This document shows positions 8,062 through 16,294 of a DNA stretch of 39,956 bases, one piece after another. The stretch's first letter is position 1. Every line of letters begins with the position of its first letter. This DNA is from Yanghanlia caeni (lineage in GTDB: Bacteria > Pseudomonadota > Gammaproteobacteria > Burkholderiales > Burkholderiaceae_B), in the NCBI GenBank assembly GCA_030733815.1, contig JAUZQE010000025.1:1-39956 (forward strand), in the 5' to 3' direction. The position numbers and the translations under genes were made by a program. The notes beneath the pieces are model-generated. The model saw only the letters and a program-made list of their open reading frames with translations. It made no database searches and had not been told where the DNA came from.

Positions 8062-9591
8062 ATGCCGCGTGCCGCCCTGTTCTGCGCAGTTCTGAGTGCC
8101 GCCGCCCTGCTGCCGATGCCGGCGTACGCCCAGGCGCAAAAGGGCGCGCAGAATGGCGGTCGTGGCAATGCACCCGCCGCCGTGCACAGTGGCAGGGCCA
8201 GTGCTGCCGGTGTTCAGGCAGCGGGGGCGGGCCAGGCGCAGGGGGCCTTCGATCTGGCCTCGGCGTGGCGCGCTTCGCTGGTGCACGACCCCAGCTACCA
8301 GGCCGCCATCAGCGAACGCGAGGCCGGCCAGACCAACCGCGCCATGGGCCGCGCCGGGCTGCTGCCACAGGTCAGTGCCTCGCTGGGGCGCACGCGTATC
8401 GACGGCACGCTCGATTCCCCCACGGCCACCGGGCAGGTGGTGACCGAAGACCTCGACTACATGGCGAAAACCAACGAGCTTCGGGCCACGCAAACGCTCT
8501 TCAACTGGAGCCGCATTGCGGAATACCGCCAGGGCCATGCGCGCGCCGATTACAGCCTTGCCGTGTTCGACACCCGCGCCAAAGACACGTCGGTGCGCCT
8601 GGTGAACCGCTACTTCCAGACCCTGCTGGCCTACGAAAACGTGGTGCTGGCCCGCAATAACCTGGAAGCCAACGAAAAGCATATCGTCGCCGCGCAGCGC
8701 CGCTTCGACAGCGGCGAGGGCACCATTACCGACGTGCGTGAAACGCGCTCGCGCCGCGATCTTTCGCGCGCCGAGCTCATTCAGCGCAAAGATGCGCTGG
8801 TGGTGGCACGCCGTGAATTGCAGGAAATGGTGGGCCAGTCGCCGCAGCGCCTGGCCACGCTGAACCCCAAGTTCCAGCTCAAGCCCCTGAACCCGCCCAC
8901 GCTGGCCGACTGGCTGGCCCTGGCCATGAAGGGCAATGCCGAAATCCGCACGGGCGAAGAAGGGCTGCGCGTGGCCGAGCGCGAGATCGACCGCACGTTT
9001 GGCGGGCATCTGCCTTCGGTCGACCTGGTGGCCTCGCGCCGCGTGGTCGAACGCGAAAGCATTTCCACCCGCAATCAAGATAGCGCCACCACGTCGTTTG
9101 GCGTGCAGGTGAACCTGCCGATTTTTTCGGGGGGGCTCACCAGTGCGCAGGTCGATCAGGCGCGCCACAACCGCGACCGCGCCAGTTCCGAGCTGGCCGC
9201 CACCCGCGAGCGTGTGGCGGTTGAGGTCACGCGCCAGTATCAGGCAGTGGTCAGCGGCGCGGAACGCATTCGCGCGCTGGAAGTGGCGGTGAAGTCCACG
9301 GCCGATGCGCTGCACGCCGTCGAGCGCGGTTATCAGGCCGGCACGCGCAGTGTGGTCGATATTCTTGATGCGCAAGACCAGGTCTACCGCGCCCAACTCG
9401 ATCTCACGCAGGCGCGCCTGGAGTACGTGCTGGCGCACCTGATGCTGGCCGCTGCGGCGGGCGGCCTCGATTCCACGGTGATCGATTCCATCAACGCGCA
9501 GTACTTCAAATCGCAGTCCATCGACGTGCTGCAGGCGTCGCTGCCGTTGCCTCCCGCGGGCGACGCGTCGCCCCGGCTTGCCAACCGCTGA
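8062..9591 (+). CDS. Type I secretion outer-membrane channel (TolC/PrtF/SapF-like)
   Basis: This 509-residue TolC-family protein has a signal peptide ending at PAYA (about residue 24). It is followed by an unusual Gly/Ala/Gln-rich stretch (about 25-58) before the mature fold begins at FDLASAWRASLVHDPSYQAA. Two repeated halves contain the typical long helices and outer-membrane strands: LLPQVSASLG, ATQTLFNWSRI, VNLPIFSGG, and GYQAGTRSVVDILDAQDQVY near the end. It forms the trimeric exit duct of the T1SS. The ATG at 8062 has a good ribosome site (AGGAG at 8048-8052). It is the third gene of the tight ABC-HlyD-TolC operon, and a C-rich repeat region follows directly after the stop. Confidence 0.95.
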   Translation: MPRAALFCAVLSAAALLPMPAYAQAQKGAQNGGRGNAPAAVHSGRASAAGVQAAGAGQAQGAFDLASAWRASLVHDPSYQAAISEREAGQTNRAMGRAGLLPQVSASLGRTRIDGTLDSPTATGQVVTEDLDYMAKTNELRATQTLFNWSRIAEYRQGHARADYSLAVFDTRAKDTSVRLVNRYFQTLLAYENVVLARNNLEANEKHIVAAQRRFDSGEGTITDVRETRSRRDLSRAELIQRKDALVVARRELQEMVGQSPQRLATLNPKFQLKPLNPPTLADWLALAMKGNAEIRTGEEGLRVAEREIDRTFGGHLPSVDLVASRRVVERESISTRNQDSATTSFGVQVNLPIFSGGLTSAQVDQARHNRDRASSELAATRERVAVEVTRQYQAVVSGAERIRALEVAVKSTADALHAVERGYQAGTRSVVDILDAQDQVYRAQLDLTQARLEYVLAHLMLAAAAGGLDSTVIDSINAQYFKSQSIDVLQASLPLPPAGDASPRLANR

Positions 9592-9609
9592 TTCTCCCGC
9601 CGCCCACGG

Positions 9610-9712
9610 CGGATTCCCCCGCCGCCTACCTCGGATTCCCCACCCCCAGCGGATCCCCCACCCCCAGCGGATTCCCCGCTCTCGGCGGATTCCCTGCCCC
9701 TAGCGGATTCGG
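9610..9712 (+). repeat. 18-bp C-rich tandem repeat (five to six units)
   Basis: CGGATTCCC-type units start at 9610, 9632, 9650, 9668, 9686 and 9704. The spacing is exactly 18 bases from 9632 on, and the body of each unit is C-rich (for example CGGATTCCCCACCCCCAG). The first unit is 22 bases and the last is degenerate. The array begins 18 bases after the TolC-like stop codon. As RNA it would be C-rich and G-poor in runs, the composition favoured by Rho loading sites. I therefore suspect a Rho-dependent termination zone for the T1SS operon. There are no spacers, so it is not a CRISPR array. Confidence 0.8.
9638..9665 (-). other. G-quadruplex-forming motif within the tandem repeat
   Basis: On the minus strand this segment has four G-runs of 5, 5, 5 and 4 bases separated by 1, 7 and 1 bases. 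On the plus strand the C-runs are 9638-9641, 9643-9647, 9655-9659 and 9661-9665. This satisfies the usual four-runs-of-at-least-three-G rule with short loops. It lies in the template strand for the T1SS operon. No other motif this strong was noticed in the window. Confidence 0.7.
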
Positions 9713-9817
9713 TACGGCGCTGAACCGGCCATAGGTCCCTCTCGTCCATCCAGATGTCGCATACGTGCTCGTCGCCAGAGCGGCGCTGAGCGTCGTCTGC
9801 GCCCTTCGTGAAGATAC

Positions 9818-9832
9818 ATTTGGTTACCAAAT
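9818..9832. promoter_or_regulatory. Perfect 15-bp palindrome upstream of the autotransporter, candidate operator
   Basis: ATTTGGTTACCAAAT (9818-9832) is a perfect inverted repeat with a single central base. It is in an AT-rich island 120 bases before the autotransporter start and four bases before a second palindrome. Dyads of this size and composition are typical binding sites for dimeric regulators (GntR, MarR or TetR type). The cognate regulator is not in the window. Confidence 0.5.
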
Positions 9833-9836
9833 ACCA

Positions 9837-9856
9837 CCTGGACAAAAATGTCCAGG
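9837..9856. promoter_or_regulatory. Second perfect inverted repeat, candidate operator or hairpin
   Basis: CCTGGAC and GTCCAGG form 7-base arms around AAAAAT (9837-9856). The element is 96 bases upstream of the autotransporter ATG. It may be an operator, or a hairpin in the 5' leader if transcription starts upstream. The rest of the 9592-9952 gap contains only the repeats and the ribosome site AAGGAGGG at 9941-9948. Confidence 0.45.
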
Positions 9857-9952
9857 CAGCATCCCAGCCTTGCCCGGCTTCCCCATACTTGTGCCGCTGT
9901 GACGCATTTGTCTTTTGTGGACATTCCGGAAGTCAGATCAAAGGAGGGCGGC

Positions 9953-12610
9953 ATGAGAAAAATTGCCAAGGCGGTGCCGCGGCTGTGGCGTGCATTCAGC
10001 ATGGTCGTGAAGCGGGTGCAGGGTGGCGTGATGGAGGCCGGCGCCGCGATGCGTTATGGCGCGTTGCGGGGTGCGGCGGCGTTCGCTGCGGTGTCCGGTG
10101 CGGCGGCAATTCACGCATTGGCGGGTGACGCGGCAGTGGCAGCGCCCGTGCCCGTCGTGATTGCGACGCCCGCGGATGCGGCGGCCTTCGATGAGCCGGC
10201 GCCGTTCGTATTCGATGGGGCGCCACTGCAGGTGCACCATTCGTTTGCCACCGATCGCGAGGTGGTGCTGGCAAAGCGGGCCGAAATCACGGTGGGGCCG
10301 GATACCCTTTTCACGCTGAATGGCACCATTTCATCGCAAGCGGCGCCGCTTGCAACGCCGGTGGAAAAGCTGGGGGCCGGCACGCTCGCCCTGCACGGCG
10401 ACAATCAATACATGAGCAACACCATTCTGCGCGAAGGCGTGCTGCTTTTGGGTGGTGCAGCGGCGGCGGGGGCAGCGCCTTACACGCTTGAACAGCAACG
10501 CGGCACGGTGCTGCAGCTGGCGCCGGGCGCACACGTGGTGAACCACATCCAGGTGCTGCCGCCGCGCCCGGGCGACACGCCCCTGCCGGGTCTGGAAAAC
10601 GAGGCACAATGGCGCGTCGAGTCGGGCATGGCCACGCTGGGCAACAACGTGAGCGTCATCGTGCCCGTGGCCAAAACGGGCGAAGGCAGCTTGCGCATCA
10701 CGCACCTGGTTCAAAGCCAGTCTACGTTCCGGGTGGGCGAAGGTGCGCTGGTGGTCGAGGGCATGGTTGCCGGGCCTGTCGACATCGAGGGGGGTGCGCG
10801 GCTTGAAGGTACGGGCGCCGTGCGCGGCATGCGCGTGCATGCGGGCGGCATGCTGGCACCGGGCGGCCGGCACACGGCTGCCACTTTCACGTCGATGGGC
10901 AACGTGGTGTTCGACCCCGGCAGTGAGTTTCACGTAAACGCGTACCCCGATGGCTCCGCCGATATGCTGGAGGTACACGGTGTTGCGCAGCTGGATGGAC
11001 GGGTCTGGGCGGAAGCGGGCGCGGGTGAGTGGGCGCCCGAGCAACGCTACCCGATACTTTCTGCGTCCGACGGGCTGGCCGATACGGAGTTTGAAAGTGC
11101 ACAGACCAATCTGGCCTTTCTGAAGCCTGCATTGGAGTACGACGCGAACAGCGTCTACCTGTTGCTGAGTCGCAATGATCTAAGCGTGGGTGACGTGGGT
11201 GATACGCCCGATGACCAGGAGGTGGGCGAGGTGATCGACCCTGCGCCCGGAGGCGCGGAGCCGGGAGATGGCCCGGGTGACCCCGTTGGGCCGGCCGACC
11301 CAGCTGGCCCGGGTGACCCCATTGAGCCGGGTGATCCGCGTGGCTCCAGCGACCCCGAAGAACCTGGCAAACCCAAAAAACCCAAAAAACCGAAGGTCCC
11401 CCGCGAACCGAGCGTGCCCGAAGAACCTGCTGTGCCGGATCCCCAAACGCCGGACACACCCTCGGATTCCGGCGCCGAATCAGACGATGACGCCCGGCTC
11501 GTGGAGGCTTCCGATCCAAACCCTGATCCACCCGACGAACCCGCACGTCCCCACCCGCTGCGTGACGCACTGCTGGCCATGACGCGCGACGAGGCGCGCA
11601 GCGCCTTGCGACAGCTTTCAGGCAGTTGGCATGCGTCCGTGCGCAGCTTCGTGTTGGAAGACAGCCGCCACGTGCGCGACGCCATTTCGGCAAGCGGTGC
11701 CGCGCTGGCGAGCGGTGCAATCCCGGTGTCTGATCAACCACGCGCCTGGGCACACACTTATGCCGCCACGGGCCGGCGCAATGCATCGGACGGTGTTGCA
11801 GGCGACCGCCACGATAGCCACGGCGTCGTGATGGGGCTGGATGCCCCGTTTGGCCGCAACTGGCGACTGGGCGGCGTGCTGGCTGCACAGCAGGCCACGC
11901 TGCGGCGCGAGGCCGGGCAGGCGCGCGCGGGCATCGACAGCGCCTATGCGGGGCTGGTGGCACACGGGCGCCTGAACAGCTGGCGTGTGACCCTGGGGCT
12001 GCTGCGGGCCTGGCACCGCATTGACAGTCATCGGCGCGTGTCGGCCGGGCCACTGAACGATTTGCTGGGTGCCACACATACCGGTCGAAGCCTGCAGGCC
12101 ATGTTCGAGCTTGCTCCGGCACTGCGCGCTGCCGGGCCGTATCTGCGTCATGCATGGGTGCGCCTGCGGGTGCCGGCGTTTCAGGAATCAGGCGGGGCGG
12201 CCGCGCACGAGGTGCAGGCCTGGGCTGGTTCCATGCACGCCACGACGCTGGGCTGGCGTGTGCGCCACGCGTTCCAGCTGGGCGGCCGGCCGCTGGAACT
12301 CGAGGCGGATGCGGGGTGGCGGCATGTATGGGGTTCGGCCGGGGTGGAAAGCACGCAGCGCTTTGCCGCTTACCCAGCTGCGGGCGCCAACGCTGCCGCG
12401 CGTGGCGCTTCCATAAGCGCCGGTACGGGCCTGGCGACACGCCGCTTCACGTCGCAGGGCGTGCCGCTCACCCGTAACGCGGCGGTGCTCAGTCTGGGCC
12501 TGAATGCGGAACCGGCCCGGGACATGCAAGTGTCGCTGCGCTATTCCGGCCTGTACGGAAGCGGCACTCGAAGCCATGCGGCCTGGGCCGCGCTGCGCTG
12601 GGCGTTCTAA
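9953..12610 (+). CDS. Autotransporter (type Va) with Pro-rich linker
   Basis: The product is 885 residues. It has a long, basic N-terminus with an Ala-rich hydrophobic stretch (about 45-67) as an extended signal peptide. A passenger domain follows (about 70-425) containing one autotransporter beta-strand repeat (EKLGAGTLALHGDNQY, about 138-170). Residues about 426-508 are a Pro/Gly/Asp/Lys/Glu-rich linker with GDP-x-x-P and KPKKP repeats, and the C-terminal beta-barrel (about 590-885) ends with the outer-membrane signature LRWAF. Bordetella-type autotransporters such as pertactin share this Pro-rich linker. The passenger is short, with no protease triad or RGD seen. The start at 9953 is fixed by a strong ribosome site (AAGGAGGG, 9941-9948); an upstream ATG at 9848 lacks one. 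The ligand and function are unknown; an adhesin is most likely. Confidence 0.9.
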   Translation: MRKIAKAVPRLWRAFSMVVKRVQGGVMEAGAAMRYGALRGAAAFAAVSGAAAIHALAGDAAVAAPVPVVIATPADAAAFDEPAPFVFDGAPLQVHHSFATDREVVLAKRAEITVGPDTLFTLNGTISSQAAPLATPVEKLGAGTLALHGDNQYMSNTILREGVLLLGGAAAAGAAPYTLEQQRGTVLQLAPGAHVVNHIQVLPPRPGDTPLPGLENEAQWRVESGMATLGNNVSVIVPVAKTGEGSLRITHLVQSQSTFRVGEGALVVEGMVAGPVDIEGGARLEGTGAVRGMRVHAGGMLAPGGRHTAATFTSMGNVVFDPGSEFHVNAYPDGSADMLEVHGVAQLDGRVWAEAGAGEWAPEQRYPILSASDGLADTEFESAQTNLAFLKPALEYDANSVYLLLSRNDLSVGDVGDTPDDQEVGEVIDPAPGGAEPGDGPGDPVGPADPAGPGDPIEPGDPRGSSDPEEPGKPKKPKKPKVPREPSVPEEPAVPDPQTPDTPSDSGAESDDDARLVEASDPNPDPPDEPARPHPLRDALLAMTRDEARSALRQLSGSWHASVRSFVLEDSRHVRDAISASGAALASGAIPVSDQPRAWAHTYAATGRRNASDGVAGDRHDSHGVVMGLDAPFGRNWRLGGVLAAQQATLRREAGQARAGIDSAYAGLVAHGRLNSWRVTLGLLRAWHRIDSHRRVSAGPLNDLLGATHTGRSLQAMFELAPALRAAGPYLRHAWVRLRVPAFQESGGAAAHEVQAWAGSMHATTLGWRVRHAFQLGGRPLELEADAGWRHVWGSAGVESTQRFAAYPAAGANAAARGASISAGTGLATRRFTSQGVPLTRNAAVLSLGLNAEPARDMQVSLRYSGLYGSGTRSHAAWAALRWAF

Positions 12611-12692
12611 GCCCCGGGTGCCGCCCGTTGTGGTCAGTCGATCTGCTGGGCGTTCTAAACCGCGGGTGCAGCACGCCGCGGTCAGTCGATCT
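12597..12692. repeat. 48-bp tandem duplication spanning the autotransporter and rimO 3' ends
   Basis: Two 48-base copies, 12597-12644 and 12645-12692, differ at about eight positions. Copy 1 contains the end of the autotransporter (WAF-stop) and a relic of the rimO C-terminus. Copy 2 contains a relic of WAF-stop and the real rimO stop (12682-12684). The duplication therefore occurred across the junction of the two convergent genes without altering either product. Confidence 0.85.
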
Positions 12693-14001
12693 GCTCGGCG
12701 TACAGATCGTATTCGCTGGAATCGGTGACCCGCACGCGGATCAGGTCGCCCGGCTGCACCGTGCGCTCGGTCGTGACGAACACGTTGCCGTCGATTTCGG
12801 GTGCATCGGCGCTGGAGCGGCCGATGGGGCCGTCTTCGTCGACTTCATCGATCAGTACGTCGATTTCGCGGCCCACTTTCTGGGCAAGCCGGGCCGTGGA
12901 GATCGCCTGCTGGTGTTCCATGAAGCGTTCCCAGCGTTCCTGTTTGACCTCGTCGGGCACCTGGTCGGGCAGTTCGTTGGCCCTGGCGCCTTGCACGGGG
13001 GAATACTGAAAGCACCCCACGCGGTCGAGCCGGGCTTCCGACATCCAGTCGAGCAGGTATTGAAAGTCTTCTTCGGTTTCGCCGGGAAAGCCCACGATGA
13101 AGGTGGAGCGCAGGGTGAGATCGGGGCAGATTTCACGCCATTGGTGAATGCGCGCCAGCGTACGGTCTTCGAAGGCGGGGCGCTTCATGGCGCGCAGGAT
13201 GCGGGGGCTGGCGTGCTGGAAGGGGATGTCGAGGTAGGGCAGCACCTTGCCTTCGGCCATGAGCGGAATGACGTCGTCGACGTGCGGGTAGGGGTACACG
13301 TAGTGCAGCCGCACCCAAACGCCGAAGCGTGAAAGGGCTTCGGCCAGCTGCGTGAAGTGGGTCTTGATGGGGCGGCCGTTCCAGAAGCCGCTGCGGAACT
13401 TCACGTCGACGCCGTAGGCGCTGGTGTCTTGCGAGATCACCAGCAGTTCCTTCACGCCCGCATTCACCAGGCGCTCGGCCTCGCCCATGACGTCGCCAAT
13501 GGGCCGGCTGACCAGGTCGCCCCGCATCGACGGGATGATGCAGAAGCTGCAGCGATGGTTGCAGCCTTCGGAAATTTTCAGATAGGCGTAGTGGCGCGGG
13601 GTGAGCTTGATGCCCTGGGGCGGCACCAGGTCGATGTAGGGGTCGTGCTCGCGCAGCGGCGGCGCCGCTTCATGCACAGCGCGCACCACCTGCTCGTATT
13701 GCTGCGGGCCGGTAACGGCCAGTACGGCAGGGTGCACTTCGCGGATCAGGCCTTCTTCCACCCCCATGCAGCCCGTAACGATGACCTTGCCGTTTTCGGC
13801 AATGGCCTCGCCGATGGCTTCGAGCGATTCGGCCTTGGCGCTGTCGATGAAGCCACAGGTATTCACCACCACCACGTCGGCGTTGTCGTAATCGGGCGTG
13901 ATGGTGTAGCCCTCGGTGCGCAACTGGGTGAGGATGCGCTCGGAATCGACAAGCGCTTTCGGGCAGCCGAGGCTGACGAAGCCGACTTTGGGGGAACTCA
14001 T
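12682..14001 (-). CDS. rimO: Ribosomal protein S12 methylthiotransferase RimO
   Basis: This 439-residue radical-SAM methylthiotransferase modifies Asp of the universally conserved loop of ribosomal protein S12. The N-terminal UPF0004 domain has the cluster cysteines Cys13 ([12 protein letters not shown]), Cys49 (NTCGF) and Cys78 (GCM). The radical-SAM CxxxCxxC is CNHRCSFC with Cys147, 151 and 154. The C-terminal TRAM domain ends the protein ([19 protein letters not shown]). Length and motif order fit RimO and not MiaB, notably the [12 protein letters not shown] start. It is transcribed towards the autotransporter, and divergently from rsmB across 69 bases. Confidence 0.97.
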   Translation of the reverse strand: MSSPKVGFVSLGCPKALVDSERILTQLRTEGYTITPDYDNADVVVVNTCGFIDSAKAESLEAIGEAIAENGKVIVTGCMGVEEGLIREVHPAVLAVTGPQQYEQVVRAVHEAAPPLREHDPYIDLVPPQGIKLTPRHYAYLKISEGCNHRCSFCIIPSMRGDLVSRPIGDVMGEAERLVNAGVKELLVISQDTSAYGVDVKFRSGFWNGRPIKTHFTQLAEALSRFGVWVRLHYVYPYPHVDDVIPLMAEGKVLPYLDIPFQHASPRILRAMKRPAFEDRTLARIHQWREICPDLTLRSTFIVGFPGETEEDFQYLLDWMSEARLDRVGCFQYSPVQGARANELPDQVPDEVKQERWERFMEHQQAISTARLAQKVGREIDVLIDEVDEDGPIGRSSADAPEIDGNVFVTTERTVQPGDLIRVRVTDSSEYDLYAEQID

Positions 14002-14070
14002 GAATGTCCTCTATGCGCTGTGCGCGTTGTGAAAAGTGATACGATTTTGTCTTTGCGGGTTTTTTCGCAC

Positions 14071-15486
14071 GTGCAGGATACGCCTTCCCGGCCCGGCCGG
14101 ATCTCGCTTTCAGACACCCTACTTGCGGCGGCGCAGAACGTGCAGGCCGTGCTGGCGGGGCGTTCGCTTTCCGACAGCCTGGCCGCCACGGACCCCGCGC
14201 TGCGGGCATCGGCGCAGGCCGTGTCGTTCCACGTGATGCGCAGGCTGGGCCTGGCTACCGCGCTGCGCGAGGCGCTGGTGCCGCGCAAGCCCACCAACCC
14301 GCTGCTTGACGCCCTGCTGCGCGTGGCCCTGGCCCTGCTGGAAACTGCTGCCGCTGCCACCGACCCCGACGCTGAAAGCCGCCCGGGCCGTGAGGTGCCG
14401 GTGTATGCACCGCATACGGTGGTGGATCAGGCCGTGCGTGCCGCCGGGGCGCACCGCAAGCTGAAACCGTTCAAAGGTCTGGTCAATGGCGTGCTGCGCC
14501 GTTTTCTGCGCGAAAGACCTTCCATTTTAGCGCAGGCGTTACGCGATCCCCTAGCGCAATACAACCATCCCCAGTGGTGGGTGGAACGGCTGCAACAGGC
14601 CTACCCCGAACACTGGCAGGCGCTGCTGGAAGCGGCCGACCGGCCGGGCCCGCTTGCCCTGCGCGTAAACGCGCGCCGCGCGCACGTCGAGCAGGTGCTC
14701 GATGCGTTCGATGCGGCCGGTATCGAGGCGTTTTCGCCCATGCCGGGTGCCGTGGTGCTGGCCGAACCGCGGCCGGTGCAGGCGTTGCCGGGATTCGAGG
14801 AAGGCTGGTGGTCGGTGCAGGATCTGTCGGCCCAGCTGGCGGCCCGCCTGCTGCCGGTGCACGACGGCATGCATGTGCTGGATGCCTGTGCCGCGCCCGG
14901 CGGCAAGGCGGCCCATTTGCTCGAACAGGCCGACCTGCAGCTTACCGCGCTCGACTTCGACGCACAGCGGCTGGCGCGCGTAAGCGATACGCTGCAGCGT
15001 CTGGGGCTGTTGAGCGGCAAGGTGCAACTGCGGTGCGCCGATGCCGCCGACGTACACGCCTGGTGGAACGGCGAACCCTACGAGGCGATTCTGGCCGACG
15101 TACCGTGCACGGCTTCCGGCGTTTTGCGGCGCCACCCCGACATACGGTGGCTGCGCCGCGAAGACGATCTGGCGCGCACGGCCGCCCTGCAGCGACGCAT
15201 CGTCGACGCGCTGTGGGGCGTGCTCAAGCCGGGCGGGCATCTGCTGTACGCCACGTGCTCCATCTTCCCTGAAGAAGGCGAACTGCAGGCTCAGGCGTTC
15301 ATGCGCCGCCATGGCAATGCCCAGCGGTTGCCCGCACCGGGGCAGATTCTGCCGATCATTCCCGTGGGCTCGGCCGACAGCTGTTCGCGCACGATCTGGC
15401 CTCACGCGCACGTGCAGGGCGTCGACGCGCCCTTTCCCGTGACGGGCGATGGCTTTTACTACGCGCTGTTTGCCAAGAAGGGGTGA
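14071..15486 (+). CDS. rsmB: 16S rRNA (cytosine-967-C5)-methyltransferase RsmB
   Basis: The product is 471 residues. An N-terminal NusB-like RNA-binding domain (about 10-160) has SLSDTLLAAAQNVQAVLAG, PHTVVDQAV and FKGLVNGVLRRFLRE. The C-terminal SAM-dependent methyltransferase has DACAAPGGKAAHLLE as SAM motif, DVPCTASG with Cys346 and YATCSIFPEE with Cys396, the two-cysteine pair of the RsmB/Fmu family. There is no in-frame ATG before the domain. I chose GTG at 14071 (V-QDTPSRP); TTG at 14053 or 14047 is an alternative. The downstream DUF4390 gene starts 10 bases after the stop, and the kinase and regulator genes follow, the usual betaproteobacterial order. Confidence 0.93.
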   Translation: MQDTPSRPGRISLSDTLLAAAQNVQAVLAGRSLSDSLAATDPALRASAQAVSFHVMRRLGLATALREALVPRKPTNPLLDALLRVALALLETAAAATDPDAESRPGREVPVYAPHTVVDQAVRAAGAHRKLKPFKGLVNGVLRRFLRERPSILAQALRDPLAQYNHPQWWVERLQQAYPEHWQALLEAADRPGPLALRVNARRAHVEQVLDAFDAAGIEAFSPMPGAVVLAEPRPVQALPGFEEGWWSVQDLSAQLAARLLPVHDGMHVLDACAAPGGKAAHLLEQADLQLTALDFDAQRLARVSDTLQRLGLLSGKVQLRCADAADVHAWWNGEPYEAILADVPCTASGVLRRHPDIRWLRREDDLARTAALQRRIVDALWGVLKPGGHLLYATCSIFPEEGELQAQAFMRRHGNAQRLPAPGQILPIIPVGSADSCSRTIWPHAHVQGVDAPFPVTGDGFYYALFAKKG

Positions 15487-15496
15487 CTCGTCAACA

Positions 15497-16294
15497 ATGG
15501 CGGTTGTCAGCTTTTCGCGAGCGTTTCGGGTCGTCATGGGGTTGCGGTCTCTGCTGCTTCTGTTTTTTGTGCTGGCGCAGGGCGTGGTGCACGCGCAATC
15601 GGCGGCACCCGCTTCTGCGTACGCTGATGCAGCGCCTGCCTCTGCGGCCGGCGTTCTGCCCGTTGCGGCGCCCGAACCGGTTGCGCCCGGTGCCGCCGAA
15701 GCCGTTGGGGGGGCCGCAGCAGCCGGGGGCGCCGGTGCCGCCGAACCCTACGGCGAGGCGGCGCAACCCGAGGCCGATGAGTTCGAGTACGGCGGCCCAC
15801 AAGTGCTGCGCATCGAGCCGCTGCTGGAAAACGACTGGTTGTTCATCGATGCCGACGTGCACCTGCCGGTGTCCGACGACCTGCGCCACTTTGCCGAGCG
15901 CGGGGTCACGCTGTACTTCACCGCCGATCTGGAAATCAAACGGCCGCGGCGCTGGTGGTTCGACAGCGACGTGGTGAAGACGCAGCGCACCTGGCGCGTC
16001 GTGTACAACGCGCTCACGCGCCAGTGGCGCATCGGGTCGGGCGATCTTTCGCTGCCCGAGGCCACGCTCGACGACGCCCTGCTGATGGTGCGCCGCATTC
16101 GCGGCTGGGACATCCTGCCCGCGGCCGAGCTCGACGCCGACGAACTGTATACCGGCCGCATGCGGGTGCGGCTCGATACCTCGCTTCTGGCGCGCCCGTT
16201 TCGCGTCGATGCCCTGAACAGCAGCGCCTGGTCTCTTTCTACACCATGGAAAGACTTCAGCTTTTCGATCTCCAGCGACGCGCTCCCGCGCTAG
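15497..16294 (+). CDS. DUF4390 domain secreted protein
   Basis: The 265-residue product has a signal peptide (hydrophobic core GLRSLLLLFFVLAQGVV, cleavage near VHA-QS). An Ala/Pro/Gly-rich low-complexity stretch follows (about 36-95), then a DUF4390 domain (about 105-265: VLRIEPLLENDWLFIDADVH, ERGVTLYFTADLEI, RRWWFDSDVV, TRQWRIGSGDLSL, LARPFRVDALNSSAW). The function of DUF4390 is unknown. It is consistently found between rsmB and an NtrY-like kinase, so a sensory or envelope role linked to the kinase is plausible but unproven. ATG 15497 is used; an internal ATG at 15536 would also leave a full signal peptide. Its last 49 bases overlap the kinase gene. Confidence 0.85.
   Translation: MAVVSFSRAFRVVMGLRSLLLLFFVLAQGVVHAQSAAPASAYADAAPASAAGVLPVAAPEPVAPGAAEAVGGAAAAGGAGAAEPYGEAAQPEADEFEYGGPQVLRIEPLLENDWLFIDADVHLPVSDDLRHFAERGVTLYFTADLEIKRPRRWWFDSDVVKTQRTWRVVYNALTRQWRIGSGDLSLPEATLDDALLMVRRIRGWDILPAAELDADELYTGRMRVRLDTSLLARPFRVDALNSSAWSLSTPWKDFSFSISSDALPR

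Noticed and set aside
6574-9438. A 954-codon open frame on the minus strand across the T1SS adaptor and channel genes
   Set aside because: It is antisense to well-supported genes, is His/Arg/Ala-rich as expected from the third-position GC bias of the opposite strand, and shows no domain.
9610-9712. Possible CRISPR array
   Set aside because: Units are 18 bases and directly abutting with no unique spacers, and no cas genes are present. It is a simple tandem repeat.
9384-9845. Minus-strand frame with Gly/Ser/Glu repeats over the 18-bp array
   Set aside because: The peptide repetition follows from the 18-bp period being a multiple of three. The frame lacks a ribosome site and runs antisense into the channel gene.
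10887-12440. A 517-codon minus-strand open frame inside the autotransporter gene
   Set aside because: Arg/Pro/His-rich shadow of the autotransporter; no start signal or recognisable motif.
13357-14070. Long N-terminal extension of RsmB (238 codons upstream in frame)
   Set aside because: It is antisense to rimO, and family similarity begins only after 14071.
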